DNA of 64,000 nt from Tethya wilhelma (lineage: Eukaryota; Porifera; Demospongiae; Tethyida; Tethyidae), in assembly GCA_964030475.1 (NCBI GenBank), contig CAXIPT010000011.1, positions 635,262-699,261 on the forward strand, written 5' to 3'. Below are positions 15,001-30,000 of this stretch, piece by piece; position 1 is the first letter of the stretch, and every line of letters begins with the position of its first letter. The translations under genes and the position numbers were made by a program. The notes under the pieces are model-generated. The model was not told the origin of the DNA and did no database searches. It was given only the letters and a program-made list of their open reading frames with translations.

Positions 15001-18000
15001 TGTCAAATGATGACCTTTACCAACTGCAAAATATGAGTGCTCTTGCTACATCTGAAATGTCAACCTATTTCTCAGCAGAGCCTAACTTTGTTCTTGATGC
15101 CTCTGACAATCCTATGCGACCAGTGTTGAATTCAAGTGCAAGAATCGCGGATTTGGTTACCCTTGACACCGAGGGCCCTGTTCTGATTGGATACTTGCTA
15201 GACCTCGATAGCAACATCTTGGAATTGACTTTTGATGAAGTAGTGAGAGTTGAAAGTCTTGATGTGACTCAGATTATTTTCCAGAGCATGGAATTTGATG
15301 ACCTTGACAATGTCTCTTCTCTGGCACTGAATACCTCTCAGACTGACATTTTTGATCACTACATCCAGATTATTCAACTCAGTGATGCAGATAAGGAGAG
15401 ACTTGATAACGAATTCACCTTGGCAACGAATGATAACAACACCTTTATCAATATTACAGCTGGAGGCGTCTTTGACACAAGTGGAAATCCGATCGAAGCT
15501 TTCAATACCTCTCTGTCAGTCACAACATTTGTTGGTGATGGTACAGGTCCAGTCTTACAAGATTTCCTTCTCGATCTAAACACTGGAATTCTTGAGCTAT
15601 TCTTCTCTGAGGCTGTAGTTCCTGAAACTTTCAACCTCTTAGCATTCAACATCAGCTCAGCTCGAAGAAATCTACCAATAGAACCGACAATACATGTTCT
15701 TGACTCCACTCCATCACCCACTGGTCTACCAAGGTCTGTCTTCATCATTATACTGAGCATTGATGATCTTAATGCACTAAAATTTGACCCCTTCCTGAGT
15801 AACAACAACGACACTGAAGTGAGATACTCCTTTGGGTCTTTCCAGGATGTTTACGACAACCCCACGCTGGGCGGATTTGTGTCACACCCACCAGGACCCG
15901 ATAGAAACCAGCCTTACATCCTGGCGTTCAATTTGGACATGGATGCTAATGTTCTCACGCTCACCTTCAATGAAACCGTTGACGAAGACTCCATCAACCT
16001 TTCTGCTCTGACCATACTCAACACCAATGAAAGTAACCCGACTGAATTTGTGCAGCTAACCCAAGCTAGAAACACAGAGCTGGTTGATTTTGCGACCTTG
16101 GTCATCTTCTTGGATTCGTTTGATTCTGACAGGATAAAGGAGCTGCAAGGTCTTGCTGTAGACAATGAAACCACATTTTTGTCTGCAACCAATCGGTTTA
16201 TCAATGACACTGCACTACCCGCTCCGAACAACAACTTGGAGATTTCTGGTCTTCCTGTGAGTGACTACATCCCTGATACAACACCACTGCAGTTTGAGAG
16301 ATTTGATCTAAATCTCAGTTCGAACATTTTGACCTTGTTCTTTGATGAACCCGTGGATATTGCCACTTTTAATGTCTCAGAAATCACCCTCCTTGACCAA
16401 GATAACACCAGCATAACTTTCTCGGTTCAAACAGCTAATCTACCATCTTCTAACACCAAGGTGGTCACGATCGGTCTTCGACAAGAAGATATAAACGTTC
16501 TTAATCTTCTTCCCATCTGTCAATCAACATCAGACTGCTTTTTGAACTTTACTGCCACCCTTGCTGTGGACACAGTTGGCAACAGTCTCAATACTAGCAT
16601 TGATCTGCCAATTCCTGTGGATGATTTTGAACCAGATTTTGTCTCACCACAACTGATTCAGTTTGAAACAATAGATCTAAATCAAGGAAGGATAACCATC
16701 TTGTTCTCAGAAAGTGTCATTGCTAGCACAGTTGAGACCACTTCTTTGAATTTGACTGATTGGTACGATCCAGTCTTTAGAGACACAACACTGCAGATTG
16801 ATGGTAACGCAAGAGTGGTGTCAGCTAGCGGGCCTTCTGTGACTATAGAGCTCTCTGTGGATGACTTGAATGAGATCAAACTGAATAGGTCTGAACTCTG
16901 TAACACAGAACAAGCTTGCTGGATAAGATTTGATTCTAACTTTGTGCGAGATGCGTTTGGCAATCCAGTCGTTGCTATAACTGACAGAAACTTTGATCCG
17001 ACAGAATTTGTCCTAAGTGGAATGATAATTCCTGACCTGACACCACCAGAGCTACAAAACTTCACCTTGGATATGAATTCCACCGTCCTCTCTCTGACCT
17101 TCAATGAAGTGGTTGACCCGGACACAATGGATCCCACTGCAGCTGCCATTCAAGATGGTGCCAACAGCACATCATCAGTCCAGCTGGCTTCTAGCTCTAG
17201 GACTGGACTTCTTTCCACAGACCTTGGCACGGTGGTGAGGTTGAACATCAGTGCTCTGGACATCATCCAGCTTCAGCAAAACTTGCTGGTAGCTACAACT
17301 ATGAACACAACATATCTTGTGTACACACGTAATTTCATTTCAGATGCTTACAATAACCGTGTATCGCCAAGGCTTGATGGAATCAGTGCACTAATGGCAC
17401 AAGACTTTATTGAAGACTCCATTCGTCCAAACGTCATTCGCTTTGTCGAGCTTTCTCTACAGTCCAACTCTTTCACAGTGCGCTTCTCAGAACCTGTTCT
17501 TGCTAGCTCCTACACTCCAAACTTGTTCACGATTCGATCTCAAGCTCAAGATGGCCTCTCTCTCGTTCTCAGTGGAGGCAACCAGTCCCTAGCTGAGGAT
17601 AGCAGTAGCACGCTGATTGTCATGATAGCCAGCTTCGATCTGACAGAGCTGAAGAGAACATTTGGAATTGCCGACGGAGTGAGCACATCTTATCTTGAAG
17701 TGGCAGACGGTGCAGTGACTGATACCGCCGGTAATCCAGTCATTGGTACCACAAATTTGACAGGTTCACCTGCCGCTATTCGAGTAGCCGCCTACGAGCC
17801 GGACATGATTCAACCATCGCTGATATGTTTCTCTCTGGACATGAACATTGGCTTTATGAGACTAACCTTTGATGATGTTATCAATCCAGATACTTTCATG
17901 CCAGACAGAATCACCATTTTGGAAACTGAAGATTTGGCTACTTCCCTCCCAGAAAACCGATACATCTTCACAAGAGGAGAATCGCCAAGTCCAAATGGCT

Positions 18001-21000
18001 TCTTCATCAACTTCACGATCCTCGAATCTGACTTGAATGCCATCAAAATGCGTGAAAATCTTGCTACAAACCGGTCAGACACGTTTATCAGGGTCTCACC
18101 AGAAGTGGTCCTTGACACTGGTGGACAACCTGCTACCATACGTCAGATTCAGGCTTGTGACTATATCCCGGATGTAACCTCACCATTCCTCGCCAACTGG
18201 ACCTATGATGCACAGACACAGTCTATTTCTCTCCTCTTCTCGGAAGCTGTCAATATCTCTTCGCTCGATCCGACAGGAATAACCATCCTCAATGCAAATA
18301 GTTTGGAGTCAGCCACTCAATCCTACACTATCACTGGTGGAAGGACTTTCCCAAATGAAACTGACGTTGCTTTCCAACTCTTCCTAACTTTCGAAGATTT
18401 CAATGCCATCAATGAACGTACAGATCTTGCAACGGGTGTTGAAAACAGCTACCTCATTTTAGAACAAGGATCAATTCTTGACATGGCTGACAATGAAGTT
18501 GATGCAATTCTACCAACAAATCCTCTTCAAGCAATTGATCACGATCCAGATATGACAGATCCAAGATTGGAATGGTTCACGTTTGATCTTAATGAAGGCC
18601 TACTTCTTTTGACTTTCTCAGAATCTGTAAATACCACCTCATTCAATGCTTCTCTGTTTACAATTGCGAACAGTAATAACCCATCTTCTTCACTGTATGT
18701 ACAACACCAACTTACTGGAGGAGAGGTGTCGGTAAATGATACAGAACTTGGTCAGAGCATAGGTGTAGCTGATCATGACGTGATTGTGAAACTGATCCTA
18801 ACTGATGATGATCTTAATGCGATCAAAGCTGAGAGAACTCTAGCAACAGAGCGAGATAACACCAGACTGTTCTTTGAAGAAGCTGCAGTATTTGATGCAG
18901 GAGACAATCCTATTCAAGCTGTGTCAGCTAGAATGTCTTACGTGGCTCTTGAATACACCAATGACACAACTGATCCAGAATTGATTGGTTTCATAGTCGA
19001 CCTCAACAATGGTGAAATCACTCTCATGTTTGATGAGACTGTTAATGCAGACTCACTCGACTTCACAGGAATCACCATTCTTGATCATAACGTGAATCTA
19101 ACCATGCAGTACACACTTACCAATGGCACAGTGACTTCTGGGGATGGAGTTGATATCACATTCATAATGTCAAGAGCAGACATTGACTACCTCAAAGTTC
19201 AACCGGACTTTTTCACCCGAAGGAGAAATACCTACATTGTTGTCAATTCTACTGCCGTAATGGACAATAGTGGCAATCAAGTGAGTCCTCTTGCTACCAT
19301 CGAAGCCATCAGAGCTAGTATGGTCTTCTTTGACCTTACTCCACCAGAATTGGAATTCTCAGAACTCGACTTGAACTCTGGAAATCTGACTCTGTCTTTC
19401 ACAGAGTCTGTCCTACTCATGTCTCTCAATACATCAGCACTGACCATCCACAACGGCCAACCTGGTACTGCCAGCTACACACTCACCCCCAGCAGTGAGT
19501 CATCTTCTCCCGATGGGCCAGTGGTTGTAGTAGAACTGTCCATAAGTGACTTGAATGCCATCAAACGCTTCACCGATCTAGCTGTGAGTCCAGCTACAAC
19601 CTTCATATCTTTCACCTCTGGACTTATAATGGATACAAGTCAAGTGGAAATCGAGGCAATTGCTCCAGAGAACGCTTCTCTAGTCAGTCGCTACATCTTT
19701 GATGAAACACAACCAGAAGTAATGGGCTTTGATATCTCTCTGACCGACAATGTTCGCAGACCACTTCTACTAACCATCCAGTTCACTGAAACCATCAATA
19801 TCAGCTCGGTGGATCTTGGCGGCTTTACTCTCCAAGCTGGTCAAGATGGAACTGCTCCAACGCCAACTCAGACCCTTTCTGGCGGAAACTTTACTCAACT
19901 TGCTGACGATACGATCGAGATACAAATCCTTGATGCAGATTTCGAAGCCATCATAGCCGTACTCAATCCTCCATTCTTAAGAAGCGATATAACATCTTAT
20001 CTCTCTGTCACTGGAGGCAGTGTTCGCGACAATCGTGGACTAGATTTGGTGGAAATTCCGCTAACTTCTGGAAGACGTGTCCGACTGTATGATGTGGATC
20101 TAATAAATCCAATTTTGAGCAACTTCAGCTTGGACATGAACAATGGAGTGCTGAGTCTCACTTGGAGCGAACGAGTACTTCTTGAAACACTGGTTGTGAA
20201 CTTTGTGACACTGCAGAGTGAAGAGGTACGAGGTACTTCCTTCTTCACTCTCAACAACGCCACTGTGTCTTACGGAAGTGACGAATCCATCACAGAACTC
20301 GAAATCTCCTCCTCAGACCTGAACAGAATCAAGTCCAACTTTGCTCTGGCAACTTCCATCAACGACACCTTCATTTCCATCCAGCCTGTGACAGTCTTTG
20401 ACTTTGCTTCAAATCCATCTATCGAAATCCCCGCTGCAAATGGCCAACCAGCAACAGGCTATACATCAGACTCAACTCGACCAGAGCTGCTACAATTTGA
20501 CATCATGTTGACGACAAGAATCCTCACTCTCTACTTCTCAGAAGCCGTCAATCCTGATTCGATCGATCCACAAGGCATCACACTTCAGAACCGAAACAGG
20601 CAGGCTATTCAGAGTGTTACACTTACAGGTGGTGAGCCTCTGTCTACTGCTGGCACAATCATTGAATTTAACATCACAAATTCCGACCTGAATCGCGTGA
20701 AACAGTTTGATGACTTGTACACCATGGACAATAATTCCTACCTTGCTATTGCTTCGTATGCCATCACAGACACAGCAGGAAATCCTATCATTACTGTACC
20801 ACAATCGGCTGCTTTGCAAGTGTCCAGCTTTGACAATGATACCAGTCCACCTACGCTGGTTGCTTTCATGCTAAATCTCGACACACGAGTGCTTCAGCTC
20901 AGCTTCTCTGAAACTGTTGATGTATCCACACTGAATGTAACGGGAGTGAGATTCTTTGGCGAACCAGTGAACACTACCTCATTGGTGTACACTCTTACAA

Positions 21001-24000
21001 CCAGTACTGCTACAAGTTCCAACGGCCCTCTGGTTGACATTCAGCTATCGGATGAAGACTTTGATGAGATTACAAGACTAAGACTCTGTCAGACATCTCT
21101 TGAATGTTACATTACCATTGAAGATTTCACAGTTGACGATGTTTCTGGTCTACCAGTCGTAGAAGTGACGATTGATGAAGAAATCCGAGCTGACATGGTA
21201 CTTCCTGACCAGTCTCCACCACGTGCTGTGGAGTTTGTCTCTTTTGATCTCAGTGAAGGAAGATTGAACATCTCTTTCTCAGAAACTGTAGCAGTTGATT
21301 CTCTGAACGTCACAGCCTTGACTCTGCGATCTCTTTACGAAGACCCACTCCAATCTTACACTCTTACTGGAGGCACTACGAACAGCAGCGATGGAACTCT
21401 CATTGAGATTCTACTAACCGATGATGACCTGGATGAAATCAAGGAGAGACAATACCTGTGTGCAACACAAGGATCATGCTACATTACTTTCACAGCCGAT
21501 TTCATCACAGATACTGCTCCCCAGCCAAATCCAGTCATTCCACAGCAACTTGGAGATGCCCCTGGTCTTATCGCAATGAGGTTTGTTCAGGACGATGTTC
21601 AACCTGAATTGGATGAGTTCACGTTTAATACCGAAAATGGAACCATCATTTTCACTTTCAGTGAACCAGTGGACGTTGCTGTGATTGTGCCAAATGGTAT
21701 TCACATTCTAGAGTCACAAAACTCGACAAATTTCTACACCCTAACTGGAGGATCTGCTGGTATCCGAGCAACAGATATTGTCACCTTTACACTCAGTGAA
21801 GCTGACTTCAATGCCATCCGTGCTCTACCATATGCCAAGAATACAAGTAACACCTTCATAAGCATTGATATGTTTGCTATTCGAGATGTCGCTAGAGTGC
21901 CAAACTTCATTGTCCCTATACCGATGGACGCAGCTCTTCAAGCTGATCGATTTGTAGGAGACATGACACCACCAACTATCATCTCCTTCTCTTTGGACGT
22001 CAATAACGATCTTTTGGTGCTCACTTTCTCTGAAACTGTCCTCATATCATCTCTTGATGTTGCCACCATTAGCTTGTTCGGAAACATCTCTGTACCGGAA
22101 TCTTTTGTGCCTCTTACCGGAGGTATTGTGACACCAATTCCTCCAACAACCAATCCTGGCTCACAAATCATCCAAATCAACCTAACCCAGCCCGATATTG
22201 TCGCCATCAAGACCAACCCTCTTCTTGCACGGTCCTTGGAGTCTACCTGCTTGCAGGCTCTGCCTGGTCTTGCGCTGGATTCTGCTAACAACTCCATTGA
22301 TGCAGCTTCTCTGTGTGCCGATGTGCTTGTCTCTGATACAACCAGTATTAGACTGATATCCTACACCCTTGATGTGAATGTTGGTGAGCTCTTGCTCACC
22401 TTCAGTGACGTGGTTGATGCCAGCACCTTCAGAATGGACGCCATCACGATACAAGATGCAGAAGAGTCTGACCCAGCTAACCAATACACTCTCACCTCAT
22501 CCAGTACAGCTACAATGGTGGATGGCTATTACATCAACGTGACCATTGGACCTGTTGATCTCTTCAGGTTGAAGACCACGCCCAATGTAGCAACAAGCCT
22601 CAATACATCTTACCTGTCTCTGTTTGCGTTTGGATTGGACGACACTTATGGTGTGGACGTGTTAGCTATCACCAATGGAAAGGCTCTCCAAGCTAGCAAC
22701 TTCACTGAAGATGATGAAGCACCTGAATTTGTCTCTTTCGAATTGGACATGGATCTTGGAACACTTACGCTCGTGTTCAACGAGGCTGTAGATATCGAGA
22801 CACTTGCTGTAGAACAGCTTGTACTTCATTCAGCTAGAAACATCTCCACTGCTGGTTTGAACGATACCACTCTTAGCTCGTTCAGTTTGTCTGACGGAGT
22901 CATTGACCAATCGGAAGATGGACGAACAGTGACTATAACCATCACTGAAGATGATTTGAACCTCCTGAAGGCGAATGTTGAACTGGCTACCTCAGATATG
23001 GACACTTATCTTGAAATACCAACAAATGCTGTACAAGATGTTGTGGCTAATAACTTTACCAATACTCTTCTTGACATGGCTTTCCCAGTTCAAAACTTCA
23101 CTCAAGATGGCACTTCACCAATGCTCTTGTCTTTCTCACTGGATGTCAACTCTGGTGTTCTTAACTTGACCTTTGATGAAACTGTCAATGCAAGCTCTTT
23201 GGACGTTTCACAGATCACCTTCCAGAACAGACGATCAGCAAATGTTTTCACCATCATGTATACCCTCAATTGTAGCACAGTATCTCTATTCAATGAACCC
23301 ACGTTGGAAATTGAACTCTGTGCTGACGATCTTAATTCGCTCAAGGTTGCTAGGCAACTAGCAATTGACATGGAATCAACTTACATCTCTGTTACTCCTG
23401 AGCTAGTCTTGGATATGAACAACAATTCTGTTGTGTCTATTCCAACTTCTAGCTCTCTCATTTCTCTTGAGCTGACACCAGATACAACACGACCTCAGCT
23501 ATTGAACTTCACATTTGATCGTGATGCAGGAGAATTTGACCTAACATTTGACGAAGTTATCGATTTCGAAGTGTTTGACTTCACACAAATCACCATAGCC
23601 AATTCGACCTCAACCAACGGGGCACTATTCCACACTCTGCTTGAAAGTGGTACAATATCCCCCACGAGTGTCAACTACCGCCCGGTCTATACCGTACAAC
23701 CAACAGAAAATGATTTGAATGACATCAAACGTATACTGGGACTTGCTACAGATGTGAACAACACCTACATCATTTTCACCAACCAGACTACCCAGGATTA
23801 CTCGGCTAATATTGTCTACGAAGTTGACGATGGCTTTGGCATCCAAGCCCTGGATGTGACTCTAGATGACCAGCCACCCGAGCTGTTTTCTTTTATTTTC
23901 GACGCCAATAGTGGAACACTAACACTCATTTTTACCGAAGTCGTGTTAGCTTCGTCACTCAATGTAACGCGGATCACATTTGTTGATTCAATGATGCCAG

Positions 24001-27000
24001 TGACCAACTATACACTGACTGGAGGTGACGTGTCAATGGAGAATGATCTCACTGTTGTGGTCAATCTGACTGAGTTTGATCAAAATGCTATCAAAGTGGA
24101 TCGAATGCTAGCATCTAATAGAAACAACACCTATCTTGATCTTGATGCAAACACTGTGTTTGATACTGCTGGTAATGGGCTGGAGAGGTTCATGCTGCCT
24201 ATGTTTGTATTCCAATACATTGATGATATAACAAGACCACAGCTAATCTCCTGGAACATCTCGATCAATGAAGGAGAAATCTATCTTCTCTTCACAGAAG
24301 CAGTCGACCAACTCACTCTCGATGCAACCGTGCTCAGATTCCAGAATACTAACTCTTCTGACACGGAAACCGAGTTCTATTTCTTGACATCTGACAGCTT
24401 CAGTAATAGCTCTGATGGAATTGAGCTGGTAGTAACACTCAGTAGACTCGACCTCGATTCACTGAAAGATTTCACAAGGTTAGTGACCCAGGTTGAAGAC
24501 GCCTACCTCTCTTTCTTTAGAACTTTCATCAGAGATATGGCAGGAAACTTGATAAGAACCATCCCTGAATTCAGAGCTCTACAAGCCGACTTTGTGTTCC
24601 CTGATGTGACCAGGCCAGAGCTTGCTTCATTCGACTTCCTCCTTGAAGAGAGTTTGATCATTCTAAACTTCACGGAAACTATTAACCCAGCTACCATCAA
24701 TATTACCGACATAACCTTGCAGAATTCTCAGAGCATGCCTACTCGATTCTTCCAGGTAACTTCCACCAGCCGTTACAACAGAACGAGCAACTTCTCCATG
24801 GTGGAAGTGTACCTGAGTCTTTCTGATCTCAATACCATCAAGAGTTTTAGCGATCTGGGTACGTTTGAGAACAACACGTACATTACTATTGAAACTACTT
24901 TTGCTGAAGATAGAAGTGACAATGAAATTGTACCCATCCTGAGTAACAATGCTCTGCGAGTTTCTGAATTTGGTTTTGATGGCATCCCACCTGAACTTGT
25001 TTCGTTCCAAATCGACTTCACTCACGCCAACTTCACGCTTTCTTTCACTGAAACGGTGAACATCAGTAGTCTTGATTTGACCCAGATCACACTGTTGGAT
25101 AAACCTCAGCCGCTTACAAACTTCAACTACACTCTGACTGGTGGCGTACCTACAGACAATGAGACATCTAGCGACGTTCTGGTGATCAATCTGCTCAAAC
25201 AAGACCGCGACCAAATTGCCCGTATTTCAAATCTCTGCACCAATGCAAGCAACTGTTACATTTCATTTACTGAGCTACTTGTGAACGATACAATGGAGAA
25301 TCAAGTAATACCTATCAGCAAAGAAGATGCTAGGGAGCCTATTGAATACACTCCAGACACTTCACCAACGTTTGTCACGGAGTTTACCGAGTTTGATCTA
25401 AACAGTGGTCTACTGACCATCCTCTTCGAAGAGGTCATTGATGCAGCCACTGTTGATGTGACCTCTCTGCGACTTCAAGACTTTCTCATCTCGCCACGAT
25501 TCTCAGTAATCCTCACGGGAGGTGATGTTCTCTCCACCAACGACACCACGGTGATCATTTTGGCAACTAATGACGATCTGAACATCATCAAAGCTGAGCC
25601 TAATCTTTGCACTAGTCCTAACAACTGTCATCTTAGGCTTATGTCAACATTTGCTAATGATACGTTTGGTAATCCCATAAGACCTGTCGAGGATACACAG
25701 ATCTTGAGTGAATCTTTCACTCCAAGACTTGAACCAGATGTTACTCCACCATCACTGGATTCTTGGGATATTGATTTGACAAACGAGACCATTACGCTGT
25801 ATTTCAACGAGACTGTTGAGTACACCGTGTTTGAGTCAAGATTTATTACACTCCAGAATGCTGAATCCAATTCCACCGTCAGATTCCAGCTCCAGAATGA
25901 TATCGATCACACATCTCAGAGACTTCCAGTCATCCAATTCACAATCTTTGATTCTCCCATGTTTGACGACTCGGATGTTGTCTTCATCAAAGCGTTCGAA
26001 GATCTTGCTACTTCGGAGAACAACACTTTCATCACCTTCACATCACAGTTGGTCACAGACACCAGCTCAAACCCTGTAGCACCACTTACAGCAGACGAAG
26101 GCCTTCAAGTGGACAGATTCACGAGAGATAGCATCCCACCTGAGTTGATTTCTTTCAGCAGACTGGACATGAATGTGGGAGCTCTCACCCTATCTTTCTC
26201 GGAGCCCGTGAACATCAGTTCAATCGAGTTTGACCAGATTACCCTCCACAACAACAGTTTAGGAGATGGTGTGTATAATCTCACAGGAGGCAATGTCTCC
26301 TACATCACCACCACAAAGGAGCGAATCTTAATCACCTTCAGTGATGCCGATTTGAGACAGATCAAGCTGCGTCAAGATCTAGCAGCCGATCGTGACTCGT
26401 CCTTCATTTCGTTCACAGAGGGAATGATTCTTGACATGGCAGGAAATGCTGTAGTGAGTGGAAATCCAGTTATTGCAGTACCAAGCTCAGCTCCTGAACA
26501 AGTCCTTCCTGGTGGCTATATACCTGACACCACAAGTCCGATCATTCTCAGATATGAACTCGATATGAACACGGCTGAATTGATACTAACATTTGATGAT
26601 GTGATTGACGTAAGAACACTTGTGCCTAGATTCATCACCTTCCAAAACGACACTGGTGCTTTGTTTGTCCTAGACGAATTCAATTCTTACACTCTTGCAA
26701 GAGGTTCTAGCTCCTCTCCCGATCAGTACGTCATCACGATTGATATCGACGAGATGGACCTCAACGAACTCAAGATGAGAGACCAGTTAGCTACAAACGA
26801 GACCAACATGTTCATCTCTCTCCAAGCAGCTACTGTCAGTGATGTTGCAGGTTCTCCCGTAAGACCTATTTTAGCTGCAAGCGCGTTGATGGCTGCCGAG
26901 TTTAGACCTGACGTTACTCGACCAGAATTGGTGCGATTCTCTGTCAATCTCACAACACAGGTTGTGTTGTTTGAGTTTGACGAAGCTGTGGATGTAACCT

Positions 27001-30000
27001 CTTTCGATCTGACGCAAGTAACGCTTCAGAATCAGCAAAATATTGATGATGTAACTGAGAATTACACCCTGACTGGTGGTGTGAAGACTCCACCCTTTAC
27101 AGCTGTTATGGTACAAGTGGCACTCACCAAATTCGATCTTGACAACCTTAAGGCGCTGACCATGCTTGCAACAGAGCAGAATTCAACCTATCTCTACCTG
27201 CCTGAGACTGCCGTGCTGGATATGAATGGAAATCCGATCGTTCCAATCAATAGCTCCTTTGCGCAGAGAGCTTCTTCTCTTACAGCTGACATGACAGCAC
27301 CTACTTTAGTGCAGTACTGTCTAGATCTTGATAGTCCATCTTTCTTGGAGCTAACATTTTCAGAGACTGTGAACGTGACTTCTCTGGACCCAACACTCAT
27401 TTCTCTTCAGAACACAGCCATGCTGCCTACCTCACAGTACACACTTACAGGAGGCAATGTGACCACCGAGAATGAGATTATTGTCAGGATTTTCCTCACT
27501 CTTGAAGATTCCAACGAAATCAAACGCCTCAGGAGCCTAGCCAACTCTGAAAGCAGCACATACATCCGATTCCTCAGAGGCATGGTGTATGATAATAATG
27601 CACGTAACCCCATCATGGCTGTGGACAGCATGAATGCCATTCTTGTCAATGAGACCTGCTACACAAGTGATACCACACCACCAACTCTGAACTCTTTTGA
27701 CATCAATCTCAGCAATGACTCACTAACTCTCTACTTCTCAGAAACAGTGAGTGTCCTTGAGTTCAATTTCACCGGGATTACACTCATTGGTGGACGCAGT
27801 CGTTTCTCAGCTCAGAGACAACTTATTGGAGGCGAGCTGCAAACTGGTGACAGCCATATTGTTGTCTTCACTCTGACGTTTGAAGATGCCAACTTTGTTA
27901 AGAATGTGTCAGAACTTTTCACGACTGTGTCAAATGCGTTTATTCTCCTGGACAATAGCACTGTGATTGATATGAACGCTAACGCGATTGAGACCATACT
28001 TGCTCCCGATGCTGTTCAAGCTGCTCAACTGTTTAATGATAGCATCAGTCCCGAGTTAGTGTCATTTGATCTTGATCTTAACACTGGTGAACTAACACTC
28101 TCATTCACTGAAACAGTTAATGTCGAATCACTTGATGTAACGCAAATCAGACTACATGATAACCAACTAACTCTTCAACACACTCTAACCAATGAGTCCT
28201 ACTCTTCAAGTCCCAATGGACCTGTTGTCGTGGTTACCATCTCTGATTCAGATCTAAATCGAATCAAACAAATCATCACTCTAGCCACAAATGAGAACAA
28301 CACGTACATCTCATTCACCGATTCCACAATCTCTGATACCTCACTGAATCCAGTGATTGAGATACTAACACCAGAACGTGTCAATCGTTACATCTACGAT
28401 GAAACTTCACCAAGGCTGATATCTTTCCGCCTGGATATGGTAAACACTGTTCCACCTCTGCTCATTGTACTGACATTCAGTGAAACTGTGCGTGCAAGTT
28501 CTGTTGATCCGACACAATTCCAACTTCGTACTGGACCAAATGAATCCAGCACTTCTTTCAATCTTACTTCAGGCAACGTAACAATGCTTGATTCAACAGA
28601 GATCACGATTACTGTGACTTCTGAAGATCTGGAAGAAATCCGTGCACCCATGCGCCAACCTCTGGGCTTTGACATTGACACCACATATCTTGCTCTGACT
28701 AGTTCTGCTCTTGTAGACATGGCTGGTCGTTTGGTCGAGCCTATTACCACCACAGCTCAACGAGCTAGCAGAAATGATGCCGATCTCCGTCCACCATTCT
28801 TGGATGCTTTCAGTTTCAACTTGAATGACGGAACGATTGTACTCACTTTCTCTGAAAACGTGACCTTTGACACTCTCAACATTTCCAGAGTGAGCCTACA
28901 AGACGACGAATTCCAACCTTTCTTGAACTTCACTCTCGGAGAGAACACGACAGCTGAGGCTCTCAATGGCAGAGAAATTGAGCTTACTCTCTCACTAGAA
29001 GAACTCAATCGCCTCAAAGAATTTGTCGGTCTAGCTATCTCACCCGATTCCACTTTTATCTCCTTGGAAGCTAACGTCATCAACGACATTGCTGGCAATG
29101 ATGCCCTGCCTGGTGTGAGAGGAGTGTCAGAATATACTGGTGACACTACAAGACCAAGACTGGATGCTTTCGACCTCAATATTCAGACCAGACAACTGAC
29201 CTTCTACTTCTCAGAAACGGTCAACGTCAGCTCATTCGATCCTACTGGTGTCATACTAGTGAATGAGGCCAATGGAGAAACCAGACATAGACTTACTGGC
29301 GGATTTGTTCTCACACGTGAAGACGGTCCAGTAGTCACACTTAGTGTTCTCCTGGCTGACAAGAATGTAGTCAAGTCTCTGCCTAACTTAGCCGTGTCCA
29401 ACGACACCACTTATATCATCCTGAGATCTACAACTGTGTACGATAATGCTGGCAACCGCTTACAACAGATTGTGGCTAGCAATGCAAGACAAGTTCAAAC
29501 ATACATTGGTGATGCAGACAGACCTTTCTTACAGTCTTTCGATCTTGACATGAACGAAGGCTTGCTTGTCTTGAACTTTAGTGAAACGGTGAATGTATCC
29601 ACTCTACTTCTTGAAAGATTCTTGCTCCAAGATAATGCCACCCAGATTGAGATCAACCACACTCTTACATCAAGTGAAGTGCAGCCAGAAAATGCAGCAC
29701 TTGTCGTTGTCACCATCAGCATGCCTGACTTGAATGAGATCAAACGCAAACAGCTCTGTTACTCTCCAGAAATTTGCTACCTCACGTTTGAAGATGATGC
29801 AGTGAGAGACATGGTGGATATGTCGATTGAAGGAGTACCGGATGGAGAGGCACTTCAGGTGAGCGGTTTTGTCAACGATAGCACAGGTCCTGAAATTGCC
29901 GAGTTCACGCAGTTTGATCTTAATGCTGGAATGATCAGGATATCCTTCACTGAAACCGTCAATGCATCAACACTGAACATTGCTGCCATTACACTAATGG